A DNA stretch of 64,000 nucleotides, from positions 60,536-124,535 of the forward strand of contig JAFGLM010000009.1 of the NCBI GenBank assembly GCA_016928055.1. The letters run 5' to 3'. Source of the stretch: Gammaproteobacteria bacterium. Lineage in GTDB: Bacteria; Pseudomonadota; Gammaproteobacteria; HTCC5015. The notes under the pieces are model-generated. The model saw nothing but the letters and a program-made list of their open reading frames with translations, ran no database searches and was not told the DNA's origin. Shown here piece after piece: positions 9,454 through 18,992 of the stretch (its first letter is position 1; each line of letters begins with the position of its first letter). The translations under genes and the position numbers were made by a program.

Positions 9454-10266
9454 TTATACTCCTTCAGTACTCGCTTTCGGTAAACCGGCCTTGATCAAAC
9501 CGGCCCGTAACCGGCTAAGCATCGGCTCCGGTGTCAAGGGTATGGTGCGCTTGCGCGCCACGCGTATATAGACGTTGCCAAAACCGGGCAACACCAACCT
9601 GCCCAACCATTCAAAAAAAGCCAGTGGTCGATAGACCTTGCTGTTTTGTATCAATGGCCGAAACCCCAGGGTCTGAAATTGACCACTTTCAAATCCAAGC
9701 AACTCGAGCCAATCCCCCAATTTGGCCATTCCGTGAAACTTTAATCGCCAGGGAATCAGCGGAGCATGCCAGTTAAAAATCCTGCGCAACGGCCGGTACA
9801 ACCCCCAGGCACTGTAGCGATTAAACCCTATGATGATCAAATAGCCATCCTTCGCCACAATCCGGCTCATTTCCCGGAGCACTGCCTGGGGATTCATCGC
9901 AATATCAAGGCCATGTAATAAAACCACACATTCCTGGCTATCCGATTTTATCGGTAGATAACTGTCTTCGTTGGCCAACAAATGCTCACAGGCGACATCG
10001 GTAAAAAACATCGCATGTTTACCCTTGGCTGTGATCAGCTGTTGTTCAAATCCCGCAACCCCTAAAAACAGGATGTCCTGCACCGATAATTTGGTCAATA
10101 CAGCGCTTAACTGAAATGCAATGGGAGCTTTTAGCGATTCACCAACCGCGCTTTGGTACCATGCAACCAACGCATCCAGATCCTGCTTGGCCGGGTGCCT
10201 GGTATTCACACGCTTATGATACAAATGCAGGAGATCATGCCGACATTGTAAGTCACAGCCGAGCAC
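9454..10266 (-). CDS. Class I SAM-dependent methyltransferase (YafS-like)
   Basis: This is a Rossmann-type methyltransferase of the kind that usually sits beside rnhA/dnaQ (YafS in E. coli); its substrate is not known. The glycine-rich motif I is weak ([12 protein letters not shown] near residue 67). The strand [20 protein letters not shown] and the block [20 protein letters not shown] match the family better. The C-terminal half is basic and fits YafS-type proteins. The start is uncertain: the longest frame opens with GTG at 10266, another GTG lies at 10209, and neither has a clear ribosome site. The usual gloB neighbour is absent; the divergent gene is a cNMP-binding protein. Confidence 0.8.
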   Translation of the reverse strand: MLGCDLQCRHDLLHLYHKRVNTRHPAKQDLDALVAWYQSAVGESLKAPIAFQLSAVLTKLSVQDILFLGVAGFEQQLITAKGKHAMFFTDVACEHLLANEDSYLPIKSDSQECVVLLHGLDIAMNPQAVLREMSRIVAKDGYLIIIGFNRYSAWGLYRPLRRIFNWHAPLIPWRLKFHGMAKLGDWLELLGFESGQFQTLGFRPLIQNSKVYRPLAFFEWLGRLVLPGFGNVYIRVARKRTIPLTPEPMLSRLRAGLIKAGLPKASTEGV

Positions 10267-10432
10267 AGCAGCAATTCAAGTTGCCGCATGCTTTCTTTGG
10301 TGCCGGTGCCAGTTGGCTGGATCTGCCACCAGAATCGCCGTCGGCTTGCTTTCCCCGATTCATATCGGTAACTTAGCAACCTTCCCGTTGCTGGCGATAA
10401 ACCCGGATAAGACAGAGTAAGGCAATAAAACC

Positions 10433-11503
10433 ATGAGCACACGCGTTGAAGTCGATCAACTGAAATTGCTGATACCCATCAACAGTTTAAGTCCGGACAA
10501 TTTACGTGAAATCGCCGGTAAAACCGATGTCCAGAGCATTGTTGCCGGGCGTTATATATTTAAAAAGGGCGATACGGACAAAAAACACGTTTACTTGCTG
10601 AGCGGTAAAGTTGAGTTGCTCGACGAAAAGCAGCAAATAAAAATAATTGAAGGCGGCAAAGAGAGCGCACAGTTCCCGCTGGCACATAATCAGCCCAGGA
10701 AATTGTCAGCACGCGCAGTGACGGCGTGCAATTTTATTTCGCTTGATTCCAATTTACTGGACATCATGATGACCTGGAATCAGACCGGCACCTATCATGT
10801 CGAGGTACTCGATGAAGATGATGATAGCAGTTCGAATGATGATGACTGGATGACCCAGTTATTGCATACGAAAGCATTTCATAAAGTCCCACCGGCCAAT
10901 ATCCAGGCCATCTTTTTGCGTGTGCAACAAGTTGAATACAAAGCCGGTGATGTGGTGATCAAGCAAGGCGAGGAAGGCGAATATTTTTATATCATCAAAA
11001 CCGGTCGCGCCCTGGTGACGCGCGCAACGCCGTCCAATCCCAAAGGCATCAAATTGGCTGAATTGGGTCCAGGCGACAGCTTTGGTGAGGAATCTTTGAT
11101 TTCTGAAAGCAAGCGAAATGCCTCCATCACCATGTTATGCAAAAGCACACTGGCTCGCTTGTCAAAGAATGACTTTATTTCCCTGCTCAATGAACCTCTA
11201 CAAAGTCACATTGGGTTTGCAGACGCATTTACAAAGGTGGAGTCGGGTGAGGCGGAGTGGCTGGATGTGCGCCTACCAAGTGAATTCAGTCAAAGTCATA
11301 TTAAAGGGTCGACCAACTCGCCCTTGATTTCCATGCGCTTAAAAATTAAAACGCTGGATAAAAATAAAAAATATATTCTTTGTTGTGATACCGGACGACG
11401 CAGTTCCGCTGCTGCGTATGTTCTCAGTGAGCACGGCCTGGAATGCATCGTTTTGGAAAACGGCATTCAGTCAGTACCGGACGAGCATATTCAAAACAGC
11501 TGA
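10433..11503 (+). CDS. Tandem cyclic-nucleotide-binding domains plus rhodanese domain
   Basis: This is a cytoplasmic 356-residue protein with three parts. The first cNMP-type beta-roll (about 15-120) lacks the phosphate-binding cassette and is probably structural. An acidic linker, DEDDDSSSNDDDW, follows. The second cNMP domain (about 140-260) keeps the cassette, with GDSFGEESLI and the phosphate-binding arginine in SKRNASI, so it may bind cAMP or cGMP. The C-terminal rhodanese domain (about 262-350) has an active-site loop CDTGRRS with the catalytic cysteine. No DNA-binding helix-turn-helix is seen, so it is unlikely to be a Crp-type regulator. An adenylate cyclase gene lies about 9 kb downstream. 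Ligand and partner are inferred. Confidence 0.88.
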   Translation: MSTRVEVDQLKLLIPINSLSPDNLREIAGKTDVQSIVAGRYIFKKGDTDKKHVYLLSGKVELLDEKQQIKIIEGGKESAQFPLAHNQPRKLSARAVTACNFISLDSNLLDIMMTWNQTGTYHVEVLDEDDDSSSNDDDWMTQLLHTKAFHKVPPANIQAIFLRVQQVEYKAGDVVIKQGEEGEYFYIIKTGRALVTRATPSNPKGIKLAELGPGDSFGEESLISESKRNASITMLCKSTLARLSKNDFISLLNEPLQSHIGFADAFTKVESGEAEWLDVRLPSEFSQSHIKGSTNSPLISMRLKIKTLDKNKKYILCCDTGRRSSAAAYVLSEHGLECIVLENGIQSVPDEHIQNS

Positions 11504-11520
11504 CGCCAATCCGCTTCTAA

Positions 11521-13161
11521 TTAGTGCATAGCCAGATTCTCGTCGGTGGACACGCTGACCGCCAATTGATTTTCATCTACCTCGTCTATCTGATCGGCCT
11601 GCAGATATTGCTTGGCATACTCCATATAAACTCCGCTTCTGACAAACTCATTGAACAAATCCGCATCCAGGTGATTCTCTAACACCATCTGTTGCATGAT
11701 TTTCAGGCACTCAGTCAGCGTCTTTCCGCGTTTGTAAGGCCTGTCGCGGGCAGTCAGGGCTTCAAACACATCGGCAATAGCCATAATCCGGGCCGGTATC
11801 GACATTTCATCCCGCACCAAGCCCTTAGGGTAACCACCCCCATCCATGCGCTCATGATGTCCACCAGCGTACTCAGGCACCCGCGCCAGATGTTTTGGAA
11901 AAGGCAATGATTCGAGCATTTTAATCGTTGCGACCATGTGGTTATTAATAATGGTGCGTTCTTCGGGCGTTAAGGTGCCCTTCGGTATCGTCAGATTATA
12001 AATTTCTTCTGCGTTCAATATCGGCACTATCTGTTGATCAGGATTCCTCCATAAACGCTGCCCTATTTTCTTAACCCTCTCCCTGTCATTTTTTGACATA
12101 AACTCTCCACCAATATTGGCCTTGCGCAAAAAATCCCGCTCACTATTGAGCTCATTGATTTGCTGCTCCAATTGCTGAAGCAACGATTCTTTTTCATTCC
12201 TGGATTTTGCTTTGTTTAGAGTCTGCCAGTACTGAATTTCTGTATCTCTTTTCAATACTTCAAAACGCGTATCAATCAATTCTATTCGGTCAAAAATGGT
12301 TTCAAGCTTGGTTGATTTATCAATGACATACTCCGGTGACGTCACTTTACCGCAATCGTGTAACCATGCTGCGGTTTCCAGTTCAAAGCGATCCGCATCG
12401 GTCATTTGAAAATCAGCAAAACTTCCCTCTCTGGAGCGGTGTACCGCCTCAGCCAGCATCATGGTTAATACCGGAATGCGGCGGCAATGTGAGCCGGTGT
12501 AGGGAGACTTTTCGTCGATCGCAGTCGCGATTAACTGCACAAAAGATTTGAAAAGAATTTCCAGATCGCTGATCAGCCGTTGGTTGGTCAACGCCACCGC
12601 AGCCTGCGAAGCCAGTGATTCCGCCAGTTGCTGATCGGTGGTTGAAAAGGGCCGCAACTTTTGTGTATCCGCATCTTTGGCGTTAATCAGTTGCAAGACA
12701 CCGATAATTTCATCTTCATGATTGGTCATCGGAATGGTCAACAATGAATGCGTGTGGTAACCCGTTTGCTCATCAAACTTGCGCGTTCCACTAAAGTCAT
12801 AGCCTTGCGCCTCAGCGTGATAAGTGTCATTGATATTGATAACCTTGCGTTGATGCACGGCCGAAGTCACTACCATATTGGTGATCGGTTTCCCCTGTTT
12901 GTCGTACAGCGGAATAGGATTAAAAGTGATGGCTTTACCCCGCGCACCCCCCATAGCCAGATGCAGGGAATCAGTTGCGATGATATCGAATTTGAGACGC
13001 TGATCAGCCGTCACCGTATACAGCGTACCCCCATCAGCGTTGGTCAGCTCTTTGGCGCCATGCAGGATCATTTCCAGTAAACTCGAAGCATCTTTTTCAG
13101 CAGACAGGGCGATGCCTATCTGATTAAGCCGTTCGACACGCTGTAACAGTTGTTTCATCAA
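11521..13161 (-). CDS. GAF domain plus HD-GYP phosphohydrolase
   Basis: This is a probable cyclic di-GMP phosphodiesterase, 546 residues, cytoplasmic. The N-terminal GAF domain (about 15-185) is a likely ligand or redox sensor. The HD-GYP part starts with SPYTGSHCRRIP and LHDCGKVTSPEYV, which holds the HD metal residues. It continues with HHERMDGGGYPKGL and IPARIMAIADVFEALTARDR. Between the HD motif and the GYP half lies an extra helical, charged stretch of about 100 residues (roughly 275-380), which I take as a subfamily insertion. The GYP signature is GGYPKG, within the family's tolerance. It converges with the cNMP/rhodanese gene across 17 bases. Activity and signal are inferred from the family. 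Confidence 0.9.
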   Translation of the reverse strand: MMKQLLQRVERLNQIGIALSAEKDASSLLEMILHGAKELTNADGGTLYTVTADQRLKFDIIATDSLHLAMGGARGKAITFNPIPLYDKQGKPITNMVVTSAVHQRKVININDTYHAEAQGYDFSGTRKFDEQTGYHTHSLLTIPMTNHEDEIIGVLQLINAKDADTQKLRPFSTTDQQLAESLASQAAVALTNQRLISDLEILFKSFVQLIATAIDEKSPYTGSHCRRIPVLTMMLAEAVHRSREGSFADFQMTDADRFELETAAWLHDCGKVTSPEYVIDKSTKLETIFDRIELIDTRFEVLKRDTEIQYWQTLNKAKSRNEKESLLQQLEQQINELNSERDFLRKANIGGEFMSKNDRERVKKIGQRLWRNPDQQIVPILNAEEIYNLTIPKGTLTPEERTIINNHMVATIKMLESLPFPKHLARVPEYAGGHHERMDGGGYPKGLVRDEMSIPARIMAIADVFEALTARDRPYKRGKTLTECLKIMQQMVLENHLDADLFNEFVRSGVYMEYAKQYLQADQIDEVDENQLAVSVSTDENLAMH

Positions 13162-13331
13162 TTCGCTCGCTTTACTTGCGGTTCGGTTTTGATTATAGCC
13201 TGTGACGATCGATGGATTCAGGCCCCCTCGGGTAAATTTAAACTTTTTACGAAAAAATTCACGAAAGCTATTGTTTTAGCTGGATTTTTGGGTATTATCA
13301 ACCCCACTAAGTGATTGCGATCCTACCGGGC

Positions 13332-16055
13332 ATGAAAAAGGCAATATGGAAAAGTGATTGGTTTACCGGATTAGCCATCATCATTCTGGTGCTGCTAATT
13401 CATAGCTGTAGCCCCGTCATAGAACAACTCGAGCGTAGCGCCTACGATATCGGAGTACGGGGCGCGCCACGAATCCCCGTCGACAATATTTCCATCATTG
13501 CCATCGATGAACAAAGCATCAACGAGTTCGGTCGCTGGCCCTGGCCACGTGATGTACATGCCGCCATGGTCAACAAACTGGCCACCGCTGGCGCTAAAGT
13601 AGTCGCCTACACGCCTATTTTTGCTGAACCTCAAATCGATCCGGGTCTGAGTTATATATCTGACCTGCTCGCTTATATCCAGGAAGCTGGACTGTCGCAA
13701 CCAGGCGAGCCAGAGACCGCTGCAAGCTCGGAGCCTGTTTCGGTACCCGAACCGCGCACCGAGGCATTATTGGGCGAAAACCAAACCGATACGCCGCCGC
13801 CTGTTACAAATCTTCTGCAGCTGCACGAAGACTTGCTACAAAACGTGCCACAGGCGACATTGCGGCTGGATTTACTCAACTCCCTGGCGACTTTGCGGGT
13901 TCCGATCCAGAAAATAGAGGAATCTTTGCGTGAGACGCAGGAGATTCTGAATGTCGATCAGCAGTTGGCCAATGCCTTTACCAATGCAGGCAGCATCATT
14001 TCCCCGATGTGGTTTCTCTATGGTGAACCGCTGGGTAATCCGGATAAACCCTTGCCTGGTTTTGTACAGAAACTGGCGATTCAACAAATTGAAGACCCAC
14101 TGGGCGCCTACGCATTAGGGCCTGATTACCTGCCCCTGGAAGCCTTTAAAGCGATTCCGCCCATTGAAATACTGGGCAATGCTGCCGCTGCGGTCGGCAA
14201 CATTAACAATGTCCCGGATATTGACGGCGGTACGCGCCGCGAACCTCTGGTGGTCGATTACTACGGTACACTCTATCCATCCTATGCACTGTTGATAGCC
14301 GCCAAATCGCTCAATCTTGATATAACGGATATCACTGTGCGACTGACTGAGGGCGTGCAATTGGGCCGGCTCAATATCGGTACCGATAATCGCCTGCGAA
14401 TGCTGACCTTCTTCTATCAATCCGAAGAAGGCCCCGCGTTCAACATATACTCCTTCTACGATGTTTTGTATGACCGGGTACCGGCCAATACCTTCAACAA
14501 TAAAACCGTCATCGTCGGCGCCACCGCCTCCGGTATCGGCAACCCCCAGCTGACACCGATCGACGCCAATATGTCCGAAGCCGAAATACTGGCGCACACT
14601 GTCGCCAGCATTTTAAACGAAGACTTTTTTACCATTCCACAGTGGTCGCCCTGGGTTGGTATTGGCGTATTTCTCCTGATCTGCCTCTATATCATGCTGG
14701 TATTACCACGCCTGAGCGCAGTCGTCGGCGCTGTTAGTAGCCTGTTGTTATTGTTTGCTATGTTAATCGGCCACTATGTCAGCATGACAACTCAAGCTAT
14801 CTGGATACAGCTTGCCTTACCGATGTCCTTGCTGGTGATCGCTTACCTACTGCTCACCACCAAACGATTCCTGGTCACTGAACGCGGCAAGTTATATTCC
14901 GATATGGAATCCGCCGAAAGCAATAAGATGCTGGGGCTGGCATTTCAGGGGCAAGGGCAATTGGATATGGCCTTTGAAAAATTCCGTAAATGCCCGAAAG
15001 ACGACTCGATTTCCGAAGTCCTATATAACCTGGCGCTGGATTATGAACGCAAACGCCAGTTCAGTAAGTCAGGCAATGTCTACCGTTATATCGCTGAATT
15101 TAATCCGCAATTCCGTGACGTCAAACAGCGCATACAGCGCAGCGAAAAGATGGAAAACACCATTGTGCTGGGTGGAGGAACCTCTACCACCACCGCAGGC
15201 ACTCTGATCATGGATGGCAACGAGGTTGAAAAACCCATGCTCGGCCGGTACCAGGTCGAAAAAGAACTGGGTAAAGGCGCCATGGGTGTTGTTTACCTGG
15301 GAACCGATCCCAAGATCAGCCGGACGGTTGCGATCAAAACCATGGCTTTGTCGCAGGAATTTGATGAAGATGAGCTGGACGATGTTAAAAAGCGTTTTTT
15401 CCGCGAAGCCGAAACAGCCGGTCGCTTGAACCACCCCAATATCGTCACCATCTACGATGCCGGTGAGGAACATGATCTGGCCTATATCGCGATGGAATTC
15501 CTGAAAGGTCACGACCTCGGCGCTTACACCAAGAAGGACAAGTTACTGCCTTTGGCGACTGTGCTGGATATTATTCAACGCGCCGCCGAAGCGCTGGACT
15601 ATGCACATCATCAAAATGTTGTACATCGCGATATCAAACCCGCCAATATCATGTACGAACCCGAATCAGGCGACATGAAAATCACCGATTTTGGTATCGC
15701 CCGCATTACCGATTCAAGCAAAACGAAAACCGGAATGGTGTTGGGAACACCCTCCTATATGTCGCCTGAACAATTGGCCGGCCGTAAAGTCGATGGCCGA
15801 TCCGACATCTTTTCACTGGGCGTTATGCTGTTCCAGCTAACCAGTGGTCAGTTGCCGTTCCGGGCCGAGTCGATGGCCTCGTTGATGTATAAAATCGCCA
15901 ATGATGCGCATCCCAGCGTGCTGGATATCAATGACAAGCTGCCACCGGCTCTGGAGTTGATAATTGCCAAAGCACTGGAAAAAAATGCCGATGATCGTTA
16001 TCAGACGGCCGACGAAATGGCTCGCGACATAGCCAAGTGCATTGCTGAACTCTAA
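13332..16055 (+). CDS. CHASE2-sensor transmembrane serine/threonine protein kinase
   Basis: This inner-membrane receptor kinase has a first helix at the N-terminus (WFTGLAIIILVLLIHSC). An extracytoplasmic CHASE2 domain follows, with IIAIDEQSINEFGRWPWPRD. Three closely spaced helices come next (about 435-515), then a TPR-like linker. A eukaryotic-type kinase domain fills the last ~270 residues. Kinase motifs are complete: GKGAMGVVYLG, VAIKTM, HRDIKPANIM, DFGIAR and SPEQLAG. The CHASE2 domain carries a proline- and glutamate-rich insert near residues 130-165. An in-frame GTG at 13311 would add seven residues; neither start has a clear ribosome site. PP2C and FHA genes follow at 29-base spacings, so the three form a phosphorylation module. 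The sensed signal is unknown. Confidence 0.93.
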   Translation: MKKAIWKSDWFTGLAIIILVLLIHSCSPVIEQLERSAYDIGVRGAPRIPVDNISIIAIDEQSINEFGRWPWPRDVHAAMVNKLATAGAKVVAYTPIFAEPQIDPGLSYISDLLAYIQEAGLSQPGEPETAASSEPVSVPEPRTEALLGENQTDTPPPVTNLLQLHEDLLQNVPQATLRLDLLNSLATLRVPIQKIEESLRETQEILNVDQQLANAFTNAGSIISPMWFLYGEPLGNPDKPLPGFVQKLAIQQIEDPLGAYALGPDYLPLEAFKAIPPIEILGNAAAAVGNINNVPDIDGGTRREPLVVDYYGTLYPSYALLIAAKSLNLDITDITVRLTEGVQLGRLNIGTDNRLRMLTFFYQSEEGPAFNIYSFYDVLYDRVPANTFNNKTVIVGATASGIGNPQLTPIDANMSEAEILAHTVASILNEDFFTIPQWSPWVGIGVFLLICLYIMLVLPRLSAVVGAVSSLLLLFAMLIGHYVSMTTQAIWIQLALPMSLLVIAYLLLTTKRFLVTERGKLYSDMESAESNKMLGLAFQGQGQLDMAFEKFRKCPKDDSISEVLYNLALDYERKRQFSKSGNVYRYIAEFNPQFRDVKQRIQRSEKMENTIVLGGGTSTTTAGTLIMDGNEVEKPMLGRYQVEKELGKGAMGVVYLGTDPKISRTVAIKTMALSQEFDEDELDDVKKRFFREAETAGRLNHPNIVTIYDAGEEHDLAYIAMEFLKGHDLGAYTKKDKLLPLATVLDIIQRAAEALDYAHHQNVVHRDIKPANIMYEPESGDMKITDFGIARITDSSKTKTGMVLGTPSYMSPEQLAGRKVDGRSDIFSLGVMLFQLTSGQLPFRAESMASLMYKIANDAHPSVLDINDKLPPALELIIAKALEKNADDRYQTADEMARDIAKCIAEL

Positions 16056-16084
16056 ACTCATACAGTGACCAGATTAAGCTGCTA

Positions 16085-16909
16085 ATGAGCGTGAGTCAGA
16101 AAATTGAGACATTTGCCCTGTCCGATTCGGGTGCCAAACGCACCCATAATGAGGACAGCGTCGCGACCGATACCCGTATCGGACTGGCGGTAGTCGCTGA
16201 CGGGATGGGCGGTTACAAAGGCGGTGAGGTTGCCAGCGCTTTGGCCGTTAATACGATTATGAGTGAACTGGAAAGCTCACTTAAGCGTCGTCGCGAAGAA
16301 ACGGCTGATGACAATGACGAGTTCAGCCCGGAAAGTCTGGCAGTGAAGGATGTATTGGAATTATCCAATACCATTATTTACAACGCCGCGCAGAGTCAGC
16401 CCCAATATGGTGGCATGGGAACGACCGTCGTACTGACCTTGTTTTACGACAACCGTATGACCATTGCACATGTTGGAGACTCAAGGCTATATCGCCTGCG
16501 CGATGACAAGCTTGAGTTGGTCACCGAGGACCACACTCTATTACGTGAATTGATTGCACGTGGCTTTTATTCTGAAGAAGAAGCCAAGGAATCTCAGAAT
16601 AAGAACCTGGTAACACGTGCATTGGGTATTGAACCGGAGGTAGTCATCGATATTCAAGAAGATGTTGCTCTACCGGGGGATGTTTATTTACTATGCTCTG
16701 ACGGCTTGAATGATATGGTTGAAGATCGGGATATCTACTTAACGTTGAAGCAATATAATGATAATCTCGATAAAGCTGTTGCAGAGCTAATACAGTTGGC
16801 CAAGAATAACGGCGGGAAAGACAATGTTTCAGTGGTTCTTGCACGGCCAGCCCGGGGGTCCAGTTCTCCAAAAAACTGGGCAGAAAAAGTAGTCGATTGG
16901 TTTTTTTAA
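16085..16909 (+). CDS. PP2C-family serine/threonine protein phosphatase
   Basis: This cytoplasmic metal-dependent phosphatase of 274 residues would reverse the action of the kinase encoded just upstream. All PP2C motifs are present: SGAKRTHNEDS with the metal aspartate, VVADGMGGYKGGEVAS, IAHVGDSRLYRLRDDKL, LCSDGLNDMVEDRDI, and GGKDNVSVVLA at the end. The gene lies 29 bases after the kinase and 29 bases before the FHA gene. Kinase, phosphatase and FHA genes together are common in bacteria, often in type VI secretion loci, but no such secretion genes are present here. Confidence 0.95.
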   Translation: MSVSQKIETFALSDSGAKRTHNEDSVATDTRIGLAVVADGMGGYKGGEVASALAVNTIMSELESSLKRRREETADDNDEFSPESLAVKDVLELSNTIIYNAAQSQPQYGGMGTTVVLTLFYDNRMTIAHVGDSRLYRLRDDKLELVTEDHTLLRELIARGFYSEEEAKESQNKNLVTRALGIEPEVVIDIQEDVALPGDVYLLCSDGLNDMVEDRDIYLTLKQYNDNLDKAVAELIQLAKNNGGKDNVSVVLARPARGSSSPKNWAEKVVDWFF

Positions 16910-16938
16910 GCAAAATAAGTAGTTTAAGGACATAAAAT

Positions 16939-17658
16939 ATGCCGGCAAAACTGCAACTCATGCTCAATGGCGACGTCTTGTCAGATTACGATCTCAATAA
17001 AGAGACGATTACCATTGGTCGCAGACCCGAAAATGACATTCCGGTCGATAATCTGGCCGTTAGCGGAAAACATGCCCAGATTATTACTATTCTGAATGAT
17101 TCTTTTCTGGAGGATCTGAACAGCACAAATGGCACCTATGTAAATGGTTCATTGATCAAAAAACATGCTTTGAAGCATGGCGATGTCATCGGCATCGGTA
17201 AGCATCAACTGAAATATATTAATGAGCATGCCACCAGTGCTGAAGAACCATTTGAAAAAACCATGATTATACGACCCGATGCTATTGGCATGCCGGAGGC
17301 GACCGGGTCCATGGAAATCGGCGCATCAGTCGAAAAAATTGTTGCTCAGGAAAGACTTCAAGCCAAGCAGTCTGCGGCACCACCCAGTAAAGCCGCTAAA
17401 CTTCAAATTCTGAACGGTGCCAATGCGGGTAAAGAACTGGAATTGACCAAAGCTTTAACGACTATCGGCAAACCCGGTACTCAGGTCGCTGCCATCACCC
17501 GTCGCCCTCAGGGCTACTTCATAATCCATGTCGAAGGCGGTGCAGGTGACCGCACCCCGATCATTAACGGCAAGCATGTTGGAACCCAGGCTACTGCGCT
17601 GAAAGATCACGATGTTATCGAGGTTGCGGGCGTCAAAATGGAATTTTTTATGGATTAA
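16939..17658 (+). CDS. Tandem FHA-domain protein
   Basis: FHA domains bind phosphothreonine peptides, so this 239-residue cytoplasmic protein is the likely reader of the kinase encoded upstream. The N-terminal FHA domain is typical: TIGRRPENDIPV, AVSGKHAQI and LNSTNGTYVNGS, which hold the arginine, serine and asparagine contacts. A linker containing FEKTMIIRPDAIG follows; its threonine is a candidate phosphosite, which is inference. The second half (about 155-239) repeats the fold, but the binding residues are poorly kept (TIGKPGTQVAAITRR). The start has AAGGA upstream. The 3' end overlaps the convergent rlmD gene by four bases. Confidence 0.92.
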   Translation: MPAKLQLMLNGDVLSDYDLNKETITIGRRPENDIPVDNLAVSGKHAQIITILNDSFLEDLNSTNGTYVNGSLIKKHALKHGDVIGIGKHQLKYINEHATSAEEPFEKTMIIRPDAIGMPEATGSMEIGASVEKIVAQERLQAKQSAAPPSKAAKLQILNGANAGKELELTKALTTIGKPGTQVAAITRRPQGYFIIHVEGGAGDRTPIINGKHVGTQATALKDHDVIEVAGVKMEFFMD

Positions 17659-18980
17659 GCTTTTTTCCGGAAAACTGCCATCGCCTCGGTGTGCGCAGTG
17701 TGCGGAAACATATCCATAACACCTGCCTTTTCCAATATATAAGAGCCGGAATTCACCAGGATACTGGCGTCGCGTGCCAGCGTTGATGGGTTACACGAAA
17801 CATAGACGATAATCCCTGGCCCCTTTTGTATTAACCACTTTGAAATTTCTTCCGCACCAGATCGGGGCGGGTCGAGCAGGACTTTGTCGATTTTTTGTTG
17901 GCGCCAATGTTCATTAGCCACCGGCTGAAATAAGTCCGCTGTATAAAATTCAACATTCTGCAACTGGTTCCGGCTTGCGTTTTCATGAGCTTGTTTCACC
18001 ATGGCCGAGTCACCTTCAACACCAATCACCTTATTCACCACCGTTGCGATGGGTAAGCTGAAATTACCCAAGCCGCAAAAAAGGTCCAGTACGGTCTCGT
18101 TCTGCTCAGGCTCAAGCAATCTCAATGCCTGCGCAACCATTTTCCTGTTGAGCGAACTGTTTACCTGGGTAAAATCCTGAGGTCTGAACACGATGGTTAC
18201 ATTCCACTCAGGGAGTGTGTAACTCAATTCATTTTCAAGTTTGGTGAGTGGATAAATGGAATCCGGACCTTCCGGTTGCAGCAGAATTTCGCACTCTAAA
18301 GCCTTAGCCAGTTTTATGAGTCGATCTTTATCACCATCAGCCAACGGCTGCAAAACTCTGAAATTCAGACAAAGCTGACGATCATCGGCGGCTACTTCGA
18401 TTTGTGGAATGGCATCCCTGATGCTGATATCCAGCAACGCATCTGCGATCTGTTGCAGGTGTGCGCCTAGCGACGGAACCAGTATTTCACAACGACTGGT
18501 ATCTGTGATAAAGGCGGAACCTTTCTCGCGAAAACCCACCAGTACACGTTGTTTTTTTTCCACATAACGCACCCCCAGCCTGGCCTTGCCGCGATATCCC
18601 CAGATATCAGCCTGCAAAGGCTGCAGCCAGGATTGCGGCTGTACCTTGCCGATCCGGTTCAGGCTTTCCGCCAACAGGGTCTGTTTGCTGCGTAACTGTG
18701 CCTGCGAGTCCATGTGTTGCAGACTGCAACCACCACACTGATCATAATGTCGGCATTTTGCTTCGACGCGATCCGGGCTAACGGTTAAAACTTGCTGCAG
18801 TTGTGCGATATCGAATTTACGGCGTCGTTGTTTCAGCTGCGCGCGCACCGTTTCCCCCGGTAAGGCTCCGTCGATAAAGACCGCTTTACCATTATGACGA
18901 CCGACACCACGACCATCGTGCGCCATCGACTCGATCAGCAGCTCAACCGGCTCATTGTTCAGTGATTTGTAGCGAGACAT
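17655..18980 (-). CDS. rlmD: 23S rRNA (uracil-1939-C5)-methyltransferase RlmD
   Basis: RlmD (RumA) methylates U1939 of 23S rRNA using SAM. The 441 residues contain an N-terminal TRAM domain (VELLIESMAHDGRGVGRHN). An iron-sulfur cluster site, KCRHYDQCGGCSLQHM, is followed by a further cysteine in RCEIL. The methyltransferase core has VLDLFCGLGNFSLPIA, LLDPPRSGAEE and the catalytic cysteine in VYVSCNPSTLARD. It is the last gene of a pdxJ-cysM-rlmD run, 12 bases after cysM. The neighbours have no obvious link in function. Confidence 0.96.
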   Translation of the reverse strand: MSRYKSLNNEPVELLIESMAHDGRGVGRHNGKAVFIDGALPGETVRAQLKQRRRKFDIAQLQQVLTVSPDRVEAKCRHYDQCGGCSLQHMDSQAQLRSKQTLLAESLNRIGKVQPQSWLQPLQADIWGYRGKARLGVRYVEKKQRVLVGFREKGSAFITDTSRCEILVPSLGAHLQQIADALLDISIRDAIPQIEVAADDRQLCLNFRVLQPLADGDKDRLIKLAKALECEILLQPEGPDSIYPLTKLENELSYTLPEWNVTIVFRPQDFTQVNSSLNRKMVAQALRLLEPEQNETVLDLFCGLGNFSLPIATVVNKVIGVEGDSAMVKQAHENASRNQLQNVEFYTADLFQPVANEHWRQQKIDKVLLDPPRSGAEEISKWLIQKGPGIIVYVSCNPSTLARDASILVNSGSYILEKAGVMDMFPHTAHTEAMAVFRKKA

Positions 18981-18992
18981 TAAATAAAAGAT

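Noticed and set aside
16085..17658. Type VI secretion regulatory module
   Set aside because: The kinase, phosphatase and FHA genes resemble the regulators of some secretion loci, but no tss genes are in the window and the kinase has a CHASE2 sensor instead.
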